Assembly: GCA_049320945.1 (NCBI GenBank)
Contig: JBMOQT010000381.1
Span: forward strand, 1 to 27,784
Direction: 5' to 3'
Source of the DNA: DYIB01 sp049320945
GTDB taxonomy: Bacteria > Pseudomonadota > Gammaproteobacteria > Burkholderiales > Rhodocyclaceae
Length of the DNA: 27,784 nt
Positions 6,553 to 14,190 of this stretch are shown piece after piece (the first letter of the stretch is position 1; each line of letters opens with the position of its first letter). Position numbers and translations under genes: made by a program. The notes beneath the pieces are model-generated. The model had not been told where the DNA came from, did not search any database, and saw only the letters and a program-made list of their open reading frames with translations.

Positions 6553-8214
6553 TTAGCCCACGTGGCGCCGGCTCTGCACCACGAAGAAGCGGCTGGCGAC
6601 GAAGGCGGTATCCGTGAGGCTGGCGTTGGCCGCCGGGTTGGCCCCGGTGGCGTGGAAGTCCGAGAAGCCGGCCGACTGGTTCACATAGACGCCGTCGGTC
6701 AGATTGCAGGACAGGGCCACGCCCGCCCGCACCGCCACGGCTTCGGCGGCTGCCAGGACCTTCTCGTTGGTGGAATACACCGAGAAGGTGATGGCGCCCT
6801 TGTCGCGGATCACGCGCTCGGCAAGCCGCAGGCTGTCGTCCGTGGAGGCGGTCTCCACCACGAAAGTGATGGGTCCGAAACGCTCCTCGGTGTACGCCGC
6901 CTCGTCGGCCGCGGACACCTTCAGCAGCAGGGGGGTGCGCACCTGGGCGCTGGGGAATTGGGGATGGGCGAGCGGCGCGGAATCCCGCAACACCTGGCCC
7001 AGCCGGCGCGAAGCCTCGATGCGCTCCAGGGTCGCCTGGGACTGGATGGCCCCCAGGATGCCGCAGGCGCGCTCGGGGTCGGCCAGGAACTTGTCCAGGG
7101 CGGCGGCGAGATCCCGGCCGAACTGTTCGGCCGCCACCTTGCCTTCGGGCGTGCCGATGCCCGTGGCCGGCACGTACAGGGTCTGAGGCGTGGTGCACAT
7201 CTGGCCCGAATAGAGGGACAGGGTGAAGGCCAGGTTGTTGAGCATGCCCTTGTAGTTGTCGGTGGAGTCGATGAGGATGCCGTTGACCCCCGCCTTCTCG
7301 GTGAATACCCGCGCCTGGCGGGCGTTCTGCTCCAGCCAGTTGCCAAAGCCCGGGCTGCCGGTGAAGTCGATGATGCGCACGTCGGGATGCAGCGCCAGGT
7401 CCTTCGAGATCGGCGCCTCCGGCTCGTCCACCGCCAGGCTCACCAGGTTGGCGTCGAAGCCCGCCTCCTTGAGGGTCTGGCGCGCCACGGCCACGACGAT
7501 GGCCAGGGGCAGGATCACCGTGGGATGGGGTTTGACGATCACCGGGTTGCCCGTGACCAGGCTGGCGAACAGGCCCGGATAGCCGTTCCAGGTGGGGAAG
7601 GTGGAGCAGGCGATCACCAGGGCCACACCCCGGGGAACGATGCGGAAGGTCTTCTCCATCCTGAGGGGCGGGTTCTTGCCCTGGGGCTTCTCCCACAAGG
7701 CCTTGTCCGGCACGTGCTTCATCTCCCGGTAGGCGTAGGCCACGGCCTCCAGGCCCCGGTCCTGGGCGTGGGGGCCGGCCGCCTGGAAGGCCATCATGAA
7801 AGCCTGGCCGGTGGTGTGCATGACCGCGTGGGCCATCTCGAAGCTGCGGGCGTTGAGCCGCGCCAGGATCTCCAGGCACACCCCGGCGCGGGTGTCCGGG
7901 CCGGCATCCATCCAGGCGGGCATGGCCTGCCTGGCAGCGGCGATCAGGGTCTGGGGGCCGCACTTGGGATAGCTGATGCCCAGCGGCAGGCCGTAGGGCG
8001 AGGCCTCGCGCCCGCCGCGGCCGGTCTCCCCCGGCTGATCCAGTTCGAAGGGCCGGTTGCGGTAGGCCTCGAACGCCTGGCGCCCCTCCTCGATGGCGTT
8101 GTCGCCGTAGGGGCGGGGCGATTCGGGATAGGGGCTCCAGTAGCCGCGGCTCCGGATGGCGTTCAGGGCGGCGTCCAGGGTGGGCTGGTGCTTGTCGAAC
8201 AAGGGATGGCTCAT
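6553..8214 (-). CDS. paaN: PaaN: aldehyde dehydrogenase of phenylacetate degradation (no hydratase domain)
   Basis: 553 residues, one aldehyde dehydrogenase superfamily unit matching the PaaN subgroup in length and style. The catalytic cysteine is C340 in SGQMCTTPQ, and the conserved glutamate is probably E306 in FTEKAGVNG. The cofactor-binding region includes GNPVIVKPHP (222-231) and the FTGSPGFG loop. In E. coli PaaZ this domain is fused to a MaoC-like oxepin-CoA hydrolase. No such C-terminal domain exists here, so ring opening must come from another protein. Its role is oxidation of 3-oxo-5,6-dehydrosuberyl-CoA semialdehyde to the acid. AGGAG lies close before ATG 8214. It is divergent from paaG and shares the promoter region with it. 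Confidence 0.9.
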   Translation of the reverse strand: MSHPLFDKHQPTLDAALNAIRSRGYWSPYPESPRPYGDNAIEEGRQAFEAYRNRPFELDQPGETGRGGREASPYGLPLGISYPKCGPQTLIAAARQAMPAWMDAGPDTRAGVCLEILARLNARSFEMAHAVMHTTGQAFMMAFQAAGPHAQDRGLEAVAYAYREMKHVPDKALWEKPQGKNPPLRMEKTFRIVPRGVALVIACSTFPTWNGYPGLFASLVTGNPVIVKPHPTVILPLAIVVAVARQTLKEAGFDANLVSLAVDEPEAPISKDLALHPDVRIIDFTGSPGFGNWLEQNARQARVFTEKAGVNGILIDSTDNYKGMLNNLAFTLSLYSGQMCTTPQTLYVPATGIGTPEGKVAAEQFGRDLAAALDKFLADPERACGILGAIQSQATLERIEASRRLGQVLRDSAPLAHPQFPSAQVRTPLLLKVSAADEAAYTEERFGPITFVVETASTDDSLRLAERVIRDKGAITFSVYSTNEKVLAAAEAVAVRAGVALSCNLTDGVYVNQSAGFSDFHATGANPAANASLTDTAFVASRFFVVQSRRHVG

Positions 8215-8230
8215 GTCTCTCTCCTGAAGA

Positions 8231-8263
8231 CGAAATGATACATTTCTTGTATTGTCATTTTCG
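8231..8263. promoter_or_regulatory. Imperfect dyad, candidate operator of the divergent paa genes
   Basis: CGAAATGATAC (8231-8241) faces GTATTGTCATTTTCG (8249-8263) across 7 bases, with matching AATGA...TCATT and TAC/GTA blocks. It overlaps the -35 of the paaG promoter and the start region of the paaN transcript. A TetR-type PaaR regulator would be the expected ligand, but none is encoded in the window. Confidence 0.45.
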
Positions 8264-8275
8264 TTTTCGTATCAT
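8247..8275 (+). promoter_or_regulatory. Candidate promoter for paaG-paaI-thiolase-paaK
   Basis: -35 TTGTAT (8247-8252), 17-bp spacer, -10 TATCAT (8270-8275, five of six consensus). Predicted start near 8282, about 100 bases before the paaG ATG. The stretch is strikingly AT-rich against the surrounding sequence. Confidence 0.5.
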
Positions 8276-8299
8276 ATCAGACTGCTAGGCGATCAACAA
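8271..8299 (-). promoter_or_regulatory. Candidate promoter for paaN-paaY
   Basis: On the minus strand, -35 TTGTTG (8299-8294) and -10 TATGAT (8276-8271, five of six consensus) have a 17-bp spacer. Predicted start near 8264, about 50 bases before the paaN ATG. The -10 occupies the same bases as the -10 of the rightward promoter. Confidence 0.45.
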
Positions 8300-8381
8300 T
8301 TGAAACATGAAAAGTCGCTGCCTCGCCGGTTGCCGGGGCGGGACGGCAAACCTATATTCCCAAAGAGAGAGGATCGAGACC

Positions 8382-9164
8382 ATGGACTACCAGAACATCT
8401 TGTTCGACCAGGCGGACGGCATCGCCCGCATCACCCTGAACCGGCCCGACCGCCTCAACAGCTTCACCGCGGCCATGCACGCCGAGCTGCGGGATGCCCT
8501 GGGGCGGGTGGGCGGTGCGCGGGTGCTGGTGCTCACCGGCGCCGGGCGCGGCTTCTGCGCCGGCCAGGACCTCTCGGACCGGGCCGTGGCGGCCGACGCC
8601 GAGCGACCGGACCTGGGCGCCTCCATCGAGCAAAACTACCGGCCCCTGGTGCTGGCGCTGCGCGCCCTGCCCATGCCGGTGATCTGCGCCGTCAACGGCG
8701 TGGCGGCCGGCGCCGGGGCCAATATCGCGCTCGCCTGCGACATCGTGCTGGCGGCCCGCTCCGCCAGCTTCATCCAGGCCTTCTGCAAGATCGGCCTGGT
8801 GCCCGACTCGGGCGGCACCTACTTCCTGCCGCGCCTGGTGGGCACGGCCCGGGCCATGGGCCTGGCCCTGCTGGGGGACAAGCTGTCCGCCGAGCAGGCC
8901 GAGGCCTGGGGGCTGATCTGGAAATGCGTGGACGACGACCGGCTGGCGGCGGAGACCGACCAGCTGGCGCGGCACTTCGCCGCCGCCCCCACCCGCGGCC
9001 TGGCCCTGACCAAGCGCGCCCTCTACGCCGCCGCCCACAACACCCTGGAAAGCCAGCTGGACCTGGAGCGCGACTGCCAGCGGGAGCTGGGCTACAGCGA
9101 GGACTACCGGGAGGGTGTGGCGGCCTTCATGGAGAAGCGCGCCCCCCGCTTCCAGGGGCGCTGA
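8382..9164 (+). CDS. paaG: PaaG: 1,2-epoxyphenylacetyl-CoA isomerase
   Basis: 260 residues from ATG 8382 (MDYQNILFDQ). AGAGAGAGG lies about 9 bases upstream, and the longer frame to 8307 is not conserved-looking. It is a crotonase fold: the oxyanion-hole segments are FCAGQDL (58-64) and NGVAAGAGANIAL (105-117), and the key acid is D142 in LVPDSGG, which marks isomerases of the PaaG type. The enzyme converts 2-(1,2-epoxy-1,2-dihydrophenyl)acetyl-CoA to oxepin-CoA and can also act on a later enoyl-CoA. It is the first gene of the rightward paa operon; paaI begins 1 bp after its stop. Acts in the cytoplasm. Confidence 0.94.
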   Translation: MDYQNILFDQADGIARITLNRPDRLNSFTAAMHAELRDALGRVGGARVLVLTGAGRGFCAGQDLSDRAVAADAERPDLGASIEQNYRPLVLALRALPMPVICAVNGVAAGAGANIALACDIVLAARSASFIQAFCKIGLVPDSGGTYFLPRLVGTARAMGLALLGDKLSAEQAEAWGLIWKCVDDDRLAAETDQLARHFAAAPTRGLALTKRALYAAAHNTLESQLDLERDCQRELGYSEDYREGVAAFMEKRAPRFQGR

Positions 9165-9165
9165 C

Positions 9166-9642
9166 ATGGACTGCCGCACCATGAGCGCCGACGAGCTGGC
9201 CCGGCAAGTGGGCGAGGCCATGTACCCGCGGGACCGGGCCGCCCAGTCCGTGGGCATCACCCTGGAAGAAATCCGCCCCGGCTATGCGCGCATGCGCATG
9301 GTGGTGCGGCCCGACATGCTCAACGGTCACGCCCTGTGCCACGGCGGCTTCCTGTTCACCCTGTGCGACACCGCCTTCGCCTACGCCTGCAACAGCCACA
9401 ACCACAACACCGTGGCGGCGGGCTGTTCCATCGAATACCTGGCGCCGGCCTTCGAGGGCGACGTGCTGACCGCGGAAGCACGCGAGCACGTGCTGCACGG
9501 CCGCAGCGGCGTGTATGACGTGGACGTGACCGACCAGCACGGCAAGCGCATCGTCGCTTTCCGCGGCAAGTCCCACCGCATCAAGGGGGCGGTGACCGAT
9601 CCGCCCCCCGATCTGAGGAAAACCGACCAGGAGAAACCGTGA
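9166..9642 (+). CDS. paaI: PaaI: hotdog-fold acyl-CoA thioesterase
   Basis: 158 residues. ATG 9166 is preferred because AGGGG sits 8 bases upstream inside the end of paaG; a second ATG at 9181 is possible. The hotdog active-site helix reads NGHALCHGGFLFTLCDTAFA (53-72), with the HGG turn and catalytic D68 equivalent to the acid of E. coli PaaI. The protein hydrolyses hydroxylated or stalled phenylacetyl-CoA intermediates, releasing trapped CoA. It is tightly packed: 1 bp from paaG, and its TGA overlaps the GTG start of the thiolase gene. The proline-rich C-terminal tail is not conserved. Confidence 0.92.
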   Translation: MDCRTMSADELARQVGEAMYPRDRAAQSVGITLEEIRPGYARMRMVVRPDMLNGHALCHGGFLFTLCDTAFAYACNSHNHNTVAAGCSIEYLAPAFEGDVLTAEAREHVLHGRSGVYDVDVTDQHGKRIVAFRGKSHRIKGAVTDPPPDLRKTDQEKP

Positions 9643-10850
9643 ACGTGAACGAGGTATTCATCTGCGACGCCGTGCGCACCCCCATCGGCCGCTACGGCGG
9701 CGCCCTGGCCGCGGTGCGCGCCGACGACCTGGCCGCCCTGCCCCTCAAGGCGCTGATGCAGCGCAACCCATCGGTGGACTGGGGCCGGGTGGACGACGTG
9801 ATCTACGGCTGCGCCAACCAGGCGGGCGAGGACAACCGCAACGTGGCACGCATGGCCCTGCTGCTGGCGGGCCTGCCCCAGGACGTGCCCGGGGCGACCA
9901 TCAACCGCCTGTGCGGCTCGGGCATGGACGCGGTGGGCAGCGCCGCCCGCGCCATCAAGTGCGGCGAGGCCCAGCTGATGATCGCCGGCGGCGTGGAGAG
10001 CATGTCGCGCGCCCCCTTCGTGCTGCCCAAGGCGGAAAGCGCCTTCGCCCGCAATGCCGAGATCTACGACACCACCATCGGCTGGCGCTTCGTGAACCCG
10101 GTCATGAGGAAACTCTATGGCACCGATTCCATGCCCGAGACGGCGGAGAACCTGGCCGACGAGCACAGGATCAGCCGCGCCGATCAGGACGCCTTTGCCC
10201 TGCGCAGCCAGCAGCGCGCCGTCGCCGCCCAGGAGGCGGGGCGCTTCGACGCCGAGCTGATCCCGGTGGAACTGCCCGGGCGCAAGGGCGAGACGCGCAC
10301 CGTGGCGAAGGACGAGCATCCGCGCGCCGACACCAGCCTCGAGGGCCTGGCCAGGCTCAAGCCCATCGTGCGCGAGGACGGCACCATTACCGCCGGCAAC
10401 GCCTCGGGCGTGAACGACGGCGCCTGCGCCCTGCTGCTCGCCTCGGGCGCGGCGGCCCAGCGCTACGGCCTGCAGCCTCGGGCGCGCATCGTCGCCATGG
10501 CCACCGCCGGGGTGGCGCCGCGCATCATGGGCATCGGCCCGGCGCCGGCGGTGCGCAAGCTGCTGGCCCTGACCGGGCTGGCGCTGGCGCAGATGGACGT
10601 GATCGAGCTCAACGAGGCCTTCGCCGCCCAGGCGCTGGCGGTGCTGCGCGACCTGGGCCTGGCGGACGACGCCGAGCACGTGAATCCCAACGGCGGCGCC
10701 ATCGCCCTGGGCCACCCCCTGGGCATGAGCGGTGCGCGCCTGGTCACCACCGCCAGCTACGAGCTGGCGCGCCGCGGCGGGCGCTACGCCTTGTGCACCA
10801 TGTGCATCGGCGTCGGCCAGGGCATCGCCATGATCATCGAGCGCGTCTGA
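9639..10850 (+). CDS. pcaF: 3-oxoadipyl-CoA / 3-oxo-5,6-dehydrosuberyl-CoA thiolase
   Basis: 403 residues, normal for a degradative thiolase. The catalytic triad is visible: C92 in NRLCGSGMD, H359 in GGAIALGHPLG and C389 in TMCIGVGQG. The N-terminus EVFICDAVRTPIGRYGGAL is characteristic of the PcaF/PaaJ (PaaE) subgroup. It cleaves 3-oxo-5,6-dehydrosuberyl-CoA to acetyl-CoA plus dehydroadipyl-CoA, and 3-oxoadipyl-CoA to acetyl-CoA plus succinyl-CoA. The start is GTG 9639, overlapping the paaI stop (gTGA) with AGGAG five bases upstream, which suggests translational coupling. A second GTG at 9645 is possible. The name could equally be paaJ. Confidence 0.94.
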   Translation: MNVNEVFICDAVRTPIGRYGGALAAVRADDLAALPLKALMQRNPSVDWGRVDDVIYGCANQAGEDNRNVARMALLLAGLPQDVPGATINRLCGSGMDAVGSAARAIKCGEAQLMIAGGVESMSRAPFVLPKAESAFARNAEIYDTTIGWRFVNPVMRKLYGTDSMPETAENLADEHRISRADQDAFALRSQQRAVAAQEAGRFDAELIPVELPGRKGETRTVAKDEHPRADTSLEGLARLKPIVREDGTITAGNASGVNDGACALLLASGAAAQRYGLQPRARIVAMATAGVAPRIMGIGPAPAVRKLLALTGLALAQMDVIELNEAFAAQALAVLRDLGLADDAEHVNPNGGAIALGHPLGMSGARLVTTASYELARRGGRYALCTMCIGVGQGIAMIIERV

Positions 10851-10887
10851 GCGCAATAACGGGAGAGAGGAAAGGAAGGAGACCGTC

Positions 10888-12201
10888 ATGCATCCGAGAG
10901 CGCCCCGGGACGGGGATTTGGAACCGATAGAGAAGGCGAGCCGCGACGAGATCGCCGCCCTGCAGCTGAAACGCCTGAAGTGGAGCCTGGCCCACGCCTA
11001 CAACAACGTCGCCCATTACCGCAAGAAGTTCGACGAGTTGGGCGTGCACCCGGACGACCTGAAGGAGCTGTCCGATCTCGCCAAGTTCCCCTTCACCACC
11101 AAGCAGGACCTGCGCGAGACCTATCCCTTCGGCATGTTCGCGGTGCCCCAGGAGCGGGTGGTGCGCATCCACGCCTCCAGCGGCACCACGGGCAAGCCCA
11201 CGGTGGTGGGCTACACCCGGAACGACATCGACACCTGGGCCGACCTGATGGCCCGCTCCATCCGCGCCGCCGGCGGCCGGCCCGGCGACAAGGTGCATGT
11301 GGCCTACGGCTACGGCCTGTTCACCGGCGGCCTGGGTGCCCATTACGGCGCCGAGCGCCTGGGCTGCACCGTCATCCCCATGTCGGGCGGCTTCACCGAG
11401 CGCCAGGTGCAGCTGATGGTGGATTTCAAGCCCGACATCATCATGGTGACGCCCTCCTACATGCTGGCCATCGCCGACGAGTTCGAGCGCCAGGGCCACT
11501 CGCCCCGGGACTGCTCCCTCAAGATCGGCATCTTCGGCGCCGAGCCGTGGACCAACCAGATGCGCCGCGAGATCGAGGAGCGCATGGGCATCGACGCCGT
11601 GGACATCTACGGCCTGTCGGAAGTGATGGGGCCGGGGGTGGCCAACGAGTGCATCGAGTCCAAGGACGGCCCGGTGATCTGGGAAGACCATTTCTACCCG
11701 GAGATCATCGACCCGGTGACGGGCGAGGTGCTGCCCGACGGCGAGCTGGGCGAACTGGTGTTCACCTCCCTGTCCAAGGAGGCGCTGCCGGTGATCCGTT
11801 ACCGCACCCGCGACCTTACCCGCCTGCTGGCGCCCACTTCGCGCTCGTTCCGGCGCATGGACAAGATCACCGGGCGCTCCGACGACATGCTGATCATCCG
11901 CGGCGTGAACCTGTTCCCGACCCAGGTGGAGGAGCTGATCCTCAAGCAGCCCAAGCTGGCGCCCCACTACGTGCTGGAGGTATCGCGCCCGGACAACCTG
12001 GACGAGCTGGACGTGCTGGTGGAAATGAAGCCGGAATTCGCCGGCGCGTCGGAGACGGAGCAGCGGGAGGCGGCCCAGGCGCTGCAGCACCATATCAAGT
12101 CCTACATCGGCGTCACGGCGCGGGTGCGGGTGGTGGGTACCGGCGGCATCGAGCGTTCCATCGGCAAGGCCAGGCGCGTGATCGACAAGCGTCCCAAATA
12201 G
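10888..12201 (+). CDS. paaK: Phenylacetate-CoA ligase
   Basis: 437 residues, normal for PaaK. It is a member of the adenylate-forming family: the phosphate-binding loop SSGTTGKPT is at 97-105, the YGLSEVMGPG segment near 240-250, the YRTRDLT hinge region follows, and the C-terminal catalytic lysine is K427 in RSIGKARRV. It activates phenylacetate with ATP and CoA to phenylacetyl-CoA, the committing step for both aerobic hybrid and anaerobic routes. It follows the thiolase by 37 bp, with GGAAGGAG before its ATG. The short N-terminal extension (MHPRAPRDGD) is not typical but is harmless-looking. Confidence 0.96.
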   Translation: MHPRAPRDGDLEPIEKASRDEIAALQLKRLKWSLAHAYNNVAHYRKKFDELGVHPDDLKELSDLAKFPFTTKQDLRETYPFGMFAVPQERVVRIHASSGTTGKPTVVGYTRNDIDTWADLMARSIRAAGGRPGDKVHVAYGYGLFTGGLGAHYGAERLGCTVIPMSGGFTERQVQLMVDFKPDIIMVTPSYMLAIADEFERQGHSPRDCSLKIGIFGAEPWTNQMRREIEERMGIDAVDIYGLSEVMGPGVANECIESKDGPVIWEDHFYPEIIDPVTGEVLPDGELGELVFTSLSKEALPVIRYRTRDLTRLLAPTSRSFRRMDKITGRSDDMLIIRGVNLFPTQVEELILKQPKLAPHYVLEVSRPDNLDELDVLVEMKPEFAGASETEQREAAQALQHHIKSYIGVTARVRVVGTGGIERSIGKARRVIDKRPK

Positions 12202-12217
12202 CCCGCGGGGGTAGCGC

Positions 12218-13282
12218 GTGGCATCGGCTCCGCCCAAGGGCCGGGGCAGCCAGGGCAATCCCGCCCCCCGCTACGAGGAGCTGCGGCGGGAGCCCTGGGA
12301 CGACGGCTGGCCGTCGGAGGAAGACGGGCCGGCGGCGCCTGCCACCGAGTTCGTGGTGGACGCCGCGAAGAGCGTCATCACCCGCAACGATTCTCCCGAT
12401 GTGCCCTTCTCCCAATCGGTCAATCCCTACCGGGGCTGCGAGCACGGCTGCGCCTACTGCTACGCGCGCCCCAGCCACGCCTACCTGGGCCTGTCGCCCG
12501 GCCTGGACTTCGAAACCAGGATCGCCTACAAGCCCGACGCCGCCGCGCGGCTGAAGGAGGAGCTGGCGCGGCGCGGCTATACCTGCCAGCCCATCGCCCT
12601 GGGCACCAACACCGACGCCTACCAGCCGGCGGAGCGGCGCCTGGGGATCACGCGCTCGCTGCTGGAAGTGCTGGCCCGCTGCCGCCATCCCGTGTCCCTG
12701 GTCACCAAGTCGGCCCTGGTGGAGCGCGACCTGGACATCCTCGCCGACATGGCGCGCAGCCGCCTGGTGCATGTGCTGTTCTCCGTCACCACCCTGGACG
12801 GCGAGCTGGCGCGGCGCCTGGAGCCGCGCGCCGCCGCGCCCTGGCGCCGCCTGGCAGCCATGAGGCGTCTGCATGAGGCGGGCGTCCCGGTCGGCGTGCT
12901 GTTCGCGCCCCTGATCCCGGCCCTCAACGACCACGAGCTGGAGCGCGTGCTGGCGGCCAGCCGCGACGCCGGCGCCCAGGTGGCCGGTTACATGCTGCTG
13001 CGCCTGCCCCACGAGCTGAAGGAGTTGTTCGAGGCCTGGCTGCGCGCCCATTACCCGGAGCGGGCCGACCACGTGCTGAGCCTGATCCGCCAGCTGCGCG
13101 GCGGCACCCTCAATGACACCCGCTTCGGGCAGCGCATGCGCGGCAGCGGCGTCTACGCCGACCTGATCGCCCAGCGCTTCCGCAGCGCCGTCAAGCGCCT
13201 CGGCTACCCGCAGCAGTTCCCCGACCTGGATTGCTCCCGGTTCACGCCGCCGGGGGCGGTGGCGCAGATGGATTTGTTCTGA
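12218..13282 (+). CDS. PA0069-family radical SAM protein
   Basis: 354 residues from GTG 12218. The cluster-binding motif is C74-x3-C78-x2-C81 (RGCEHGCAYC), followed by YARPSHAYLGLSPGLDFETR, the diagnostic stretch of the PA0069 group, a distant relative of spore photoproduct lyase. The family binds a [4Fe-4S] cluster and S-adenosylmethionine; the reaction is not known. It is 16 bp downstream of paaK on the same strand and convergent with the next gene, so it is probably carried on the paa message. No functional tie to phenylacetate is established. The polar, proline-rich first ~40 residues may be disordered or the start may be further in. Confidence 0.88.
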   Translation: MASAPPKGRGSQGNPAPRYEELRREPWDDGWPSEEDGPAAPATEFVVDAAKSVITRNDSPDVPFSQSVNPYRGCEHGCAYCYARPSHAYLGLSPGLDFETRIAYKPDAAARLKEELARRGYTCQPIALGTNTDAYQPAERRLGITRSLLEVLARCRHPVSLVTKSALVERDLDILADMARSRLVHVLFSVTTLDGELARRLEPRAAAPWRRLAAMRRLHEAGVPVGVLFAPLIPALNDHELERVLAASRDAGAQVAGYMLLRLPHELKELFEAWLRAHYPERADHVLSLIRQLRGGTLNDTRFGQRMRGSGVYADLIAQRFRSAVKRLGYPQQFPDLDCSRFTPPGAVAQMDLF

Positions 13283-13300
13283 GATGCGGGCTGAAGGCAA

Positions 13301-14083
13301 CTATCTGGGCAGCTTCTCGTACAGCCCGGTGACGTTGTCCATCACTTCCAGAATGCGCTCGCTGGTGGTGGCGACGTTGGCGGCCAGCCGGCGCTTGTCG
13401 TCGCCCCGGCCCGTGAGGGCCTGGTCGAAGAAGCTCCACTGCATCCTGCCCAGCTCCAGCTCCTCGCGGATGGCCTGGGTGTTCGCCGGGGCCGACTCCA
13501 GTTCGCGCAGCCCCGCCACGAACTCCTGGCGTGCCTGGGCCAGTTCGGCCGCGGCGTTGGCGGGCGCCGCGCCCCACAGCATCGCCTGGTAGAACTTGGC
13601 CATGCGCTGGGACAGCATGCGCTGGCGCCCGGCGATGTTCACCAGGCGCCCGGCCACGGTGCCGCCGTGGCGCTCCAGTTGCACCGTGCCCTGGTGCGCC
13701 AGGGACAGCACTTCCTCGCTCAGGGCCACGACCCTGCGTGCCCCGTCCTGGCTGGGGGCGGCGCCCACCAGCACGTCCTTGTAGGCGAGCCAGGCCCTCT
13801 CCAGCTGGAAGTAGGTGTCCTTGATGGCCGGGGTGGGGGCGAAATTCTTCAGCTCCACCAGCTGGCGGTCGAACAGGGACAGGGAAGCGTCGAGCAGGCG
13901 TCGTGAGCGCTCCGCCTCGATGCCCTGGCCCACCTGCAGGTAGAGCTTGGCCATGCGCTGGGACAGCATGCGCTGGCGGCCGGCCTTGTTGATGGCCGAG
14001 TTGATGTCCGAGATCTGCGCCTGGACGCCGGCGGCGAAGGCCGCCAGCAGGCAGCACAGCAGGGTGCCCAGCAGTTTCTTCAT
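13301..14083 (-). CDS. Secreted protein with two NarX/PilJ-type sensor motifs
   Basis: 260 residues with an N-terminal signal peptide (MKKLLGTLLC... ending near AQA, residue 23). The rest is helical and contains two near-identical P-box-like motifs: INKAGRQRMLSQRMAKLYLQ (31-50) and VNIAGRQRMLSQRMAKFYQA (148-167). This is the type IV pili methyl-accepting chemotaxis transducer N-terminal (PilJ/NarX-like) domain, duplicated. In NarX and NarQ the P-box binds nitrate or nitrite. There is no second membrane segment, kinase or signalling domain, so the product should be a free periplasmic protein. It is convergent with the radical SAM gene (18 bp gap) and downstream of tldD, but appears to have its own FNR-type promoter. 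Ligand and partner are unknown. Confidence 0.85.
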   Translation of the reverse strand: MKKLLGTLLCCLLAAFAAGVQAQISDINSAINKAGRQRMLSQRMAKLYLQVGQGIEAERSRRLLDASLSLFDRQLVELKNFAPTPAIKDTYFQLERAWLAYKDVLVGAAPSQDGARRVVALSEEVLSLAHQGTVQLERHGGTVAGRLVNIAGRQRMLSQRMAKFYQAMLWGAAPANAAAELAQARQEFVAGLRELESAPANTQAIREELELGRMQWSFFDQALTGRGDDKRRLAANVATTSERILEVMDNVTGLYEKLPR

Positions 14084-14113
14084 CTTGTTTGACTCCCAGA
14101 TCGGTCAGACGGA

Positions 14114-14119
14114 TTCTGG
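14114..14119 (-). promoter_or_regulatory. -10 element of the FNR-type promoter
   Basis: CAGAAT on the minus strand (14119-14114) is a weak -10; a start near 14107 follows. No good -35 is seen, as expected for a promoter activated by a class II FNR-family site. Confidence 0.4.
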
Positions 14120-14141
14120 GGCCGGGCCAGCCGTGCCGCTT

Positions 14142-14155
14142 TGACTGCGGTCAAG
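14142..14155 (-). promoter_or_regulatory. FNR/DNR-type box upstream of the tandem sensor gene
   Basis: TTGAC-N4-GTCAA is a perfect dyad, close to the FNR consensus TTGAT-N4-ATCAA and to the denitrification regulator variants. Its centre (14148.5) is 41.5 bp before the start predicted from the -10 at 14119-14114, the classic spacing for class II activation in low oxygen or with nitrogen oxides. Confidence 0.6.
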
Positions 14156-14190
14156 TTAGCACGAGCGCATAATGACTAAATCATCAACAC

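Noticed and set aside
14171..14184. A second FNR-like dyad (ATGA-N5-TCAT) near the tldD stop
   Set aside because: The half-site spacing does not fit TTGAT-N4-ATCAA and the arms are only four bases; likely chance in a short AT-rich patch.
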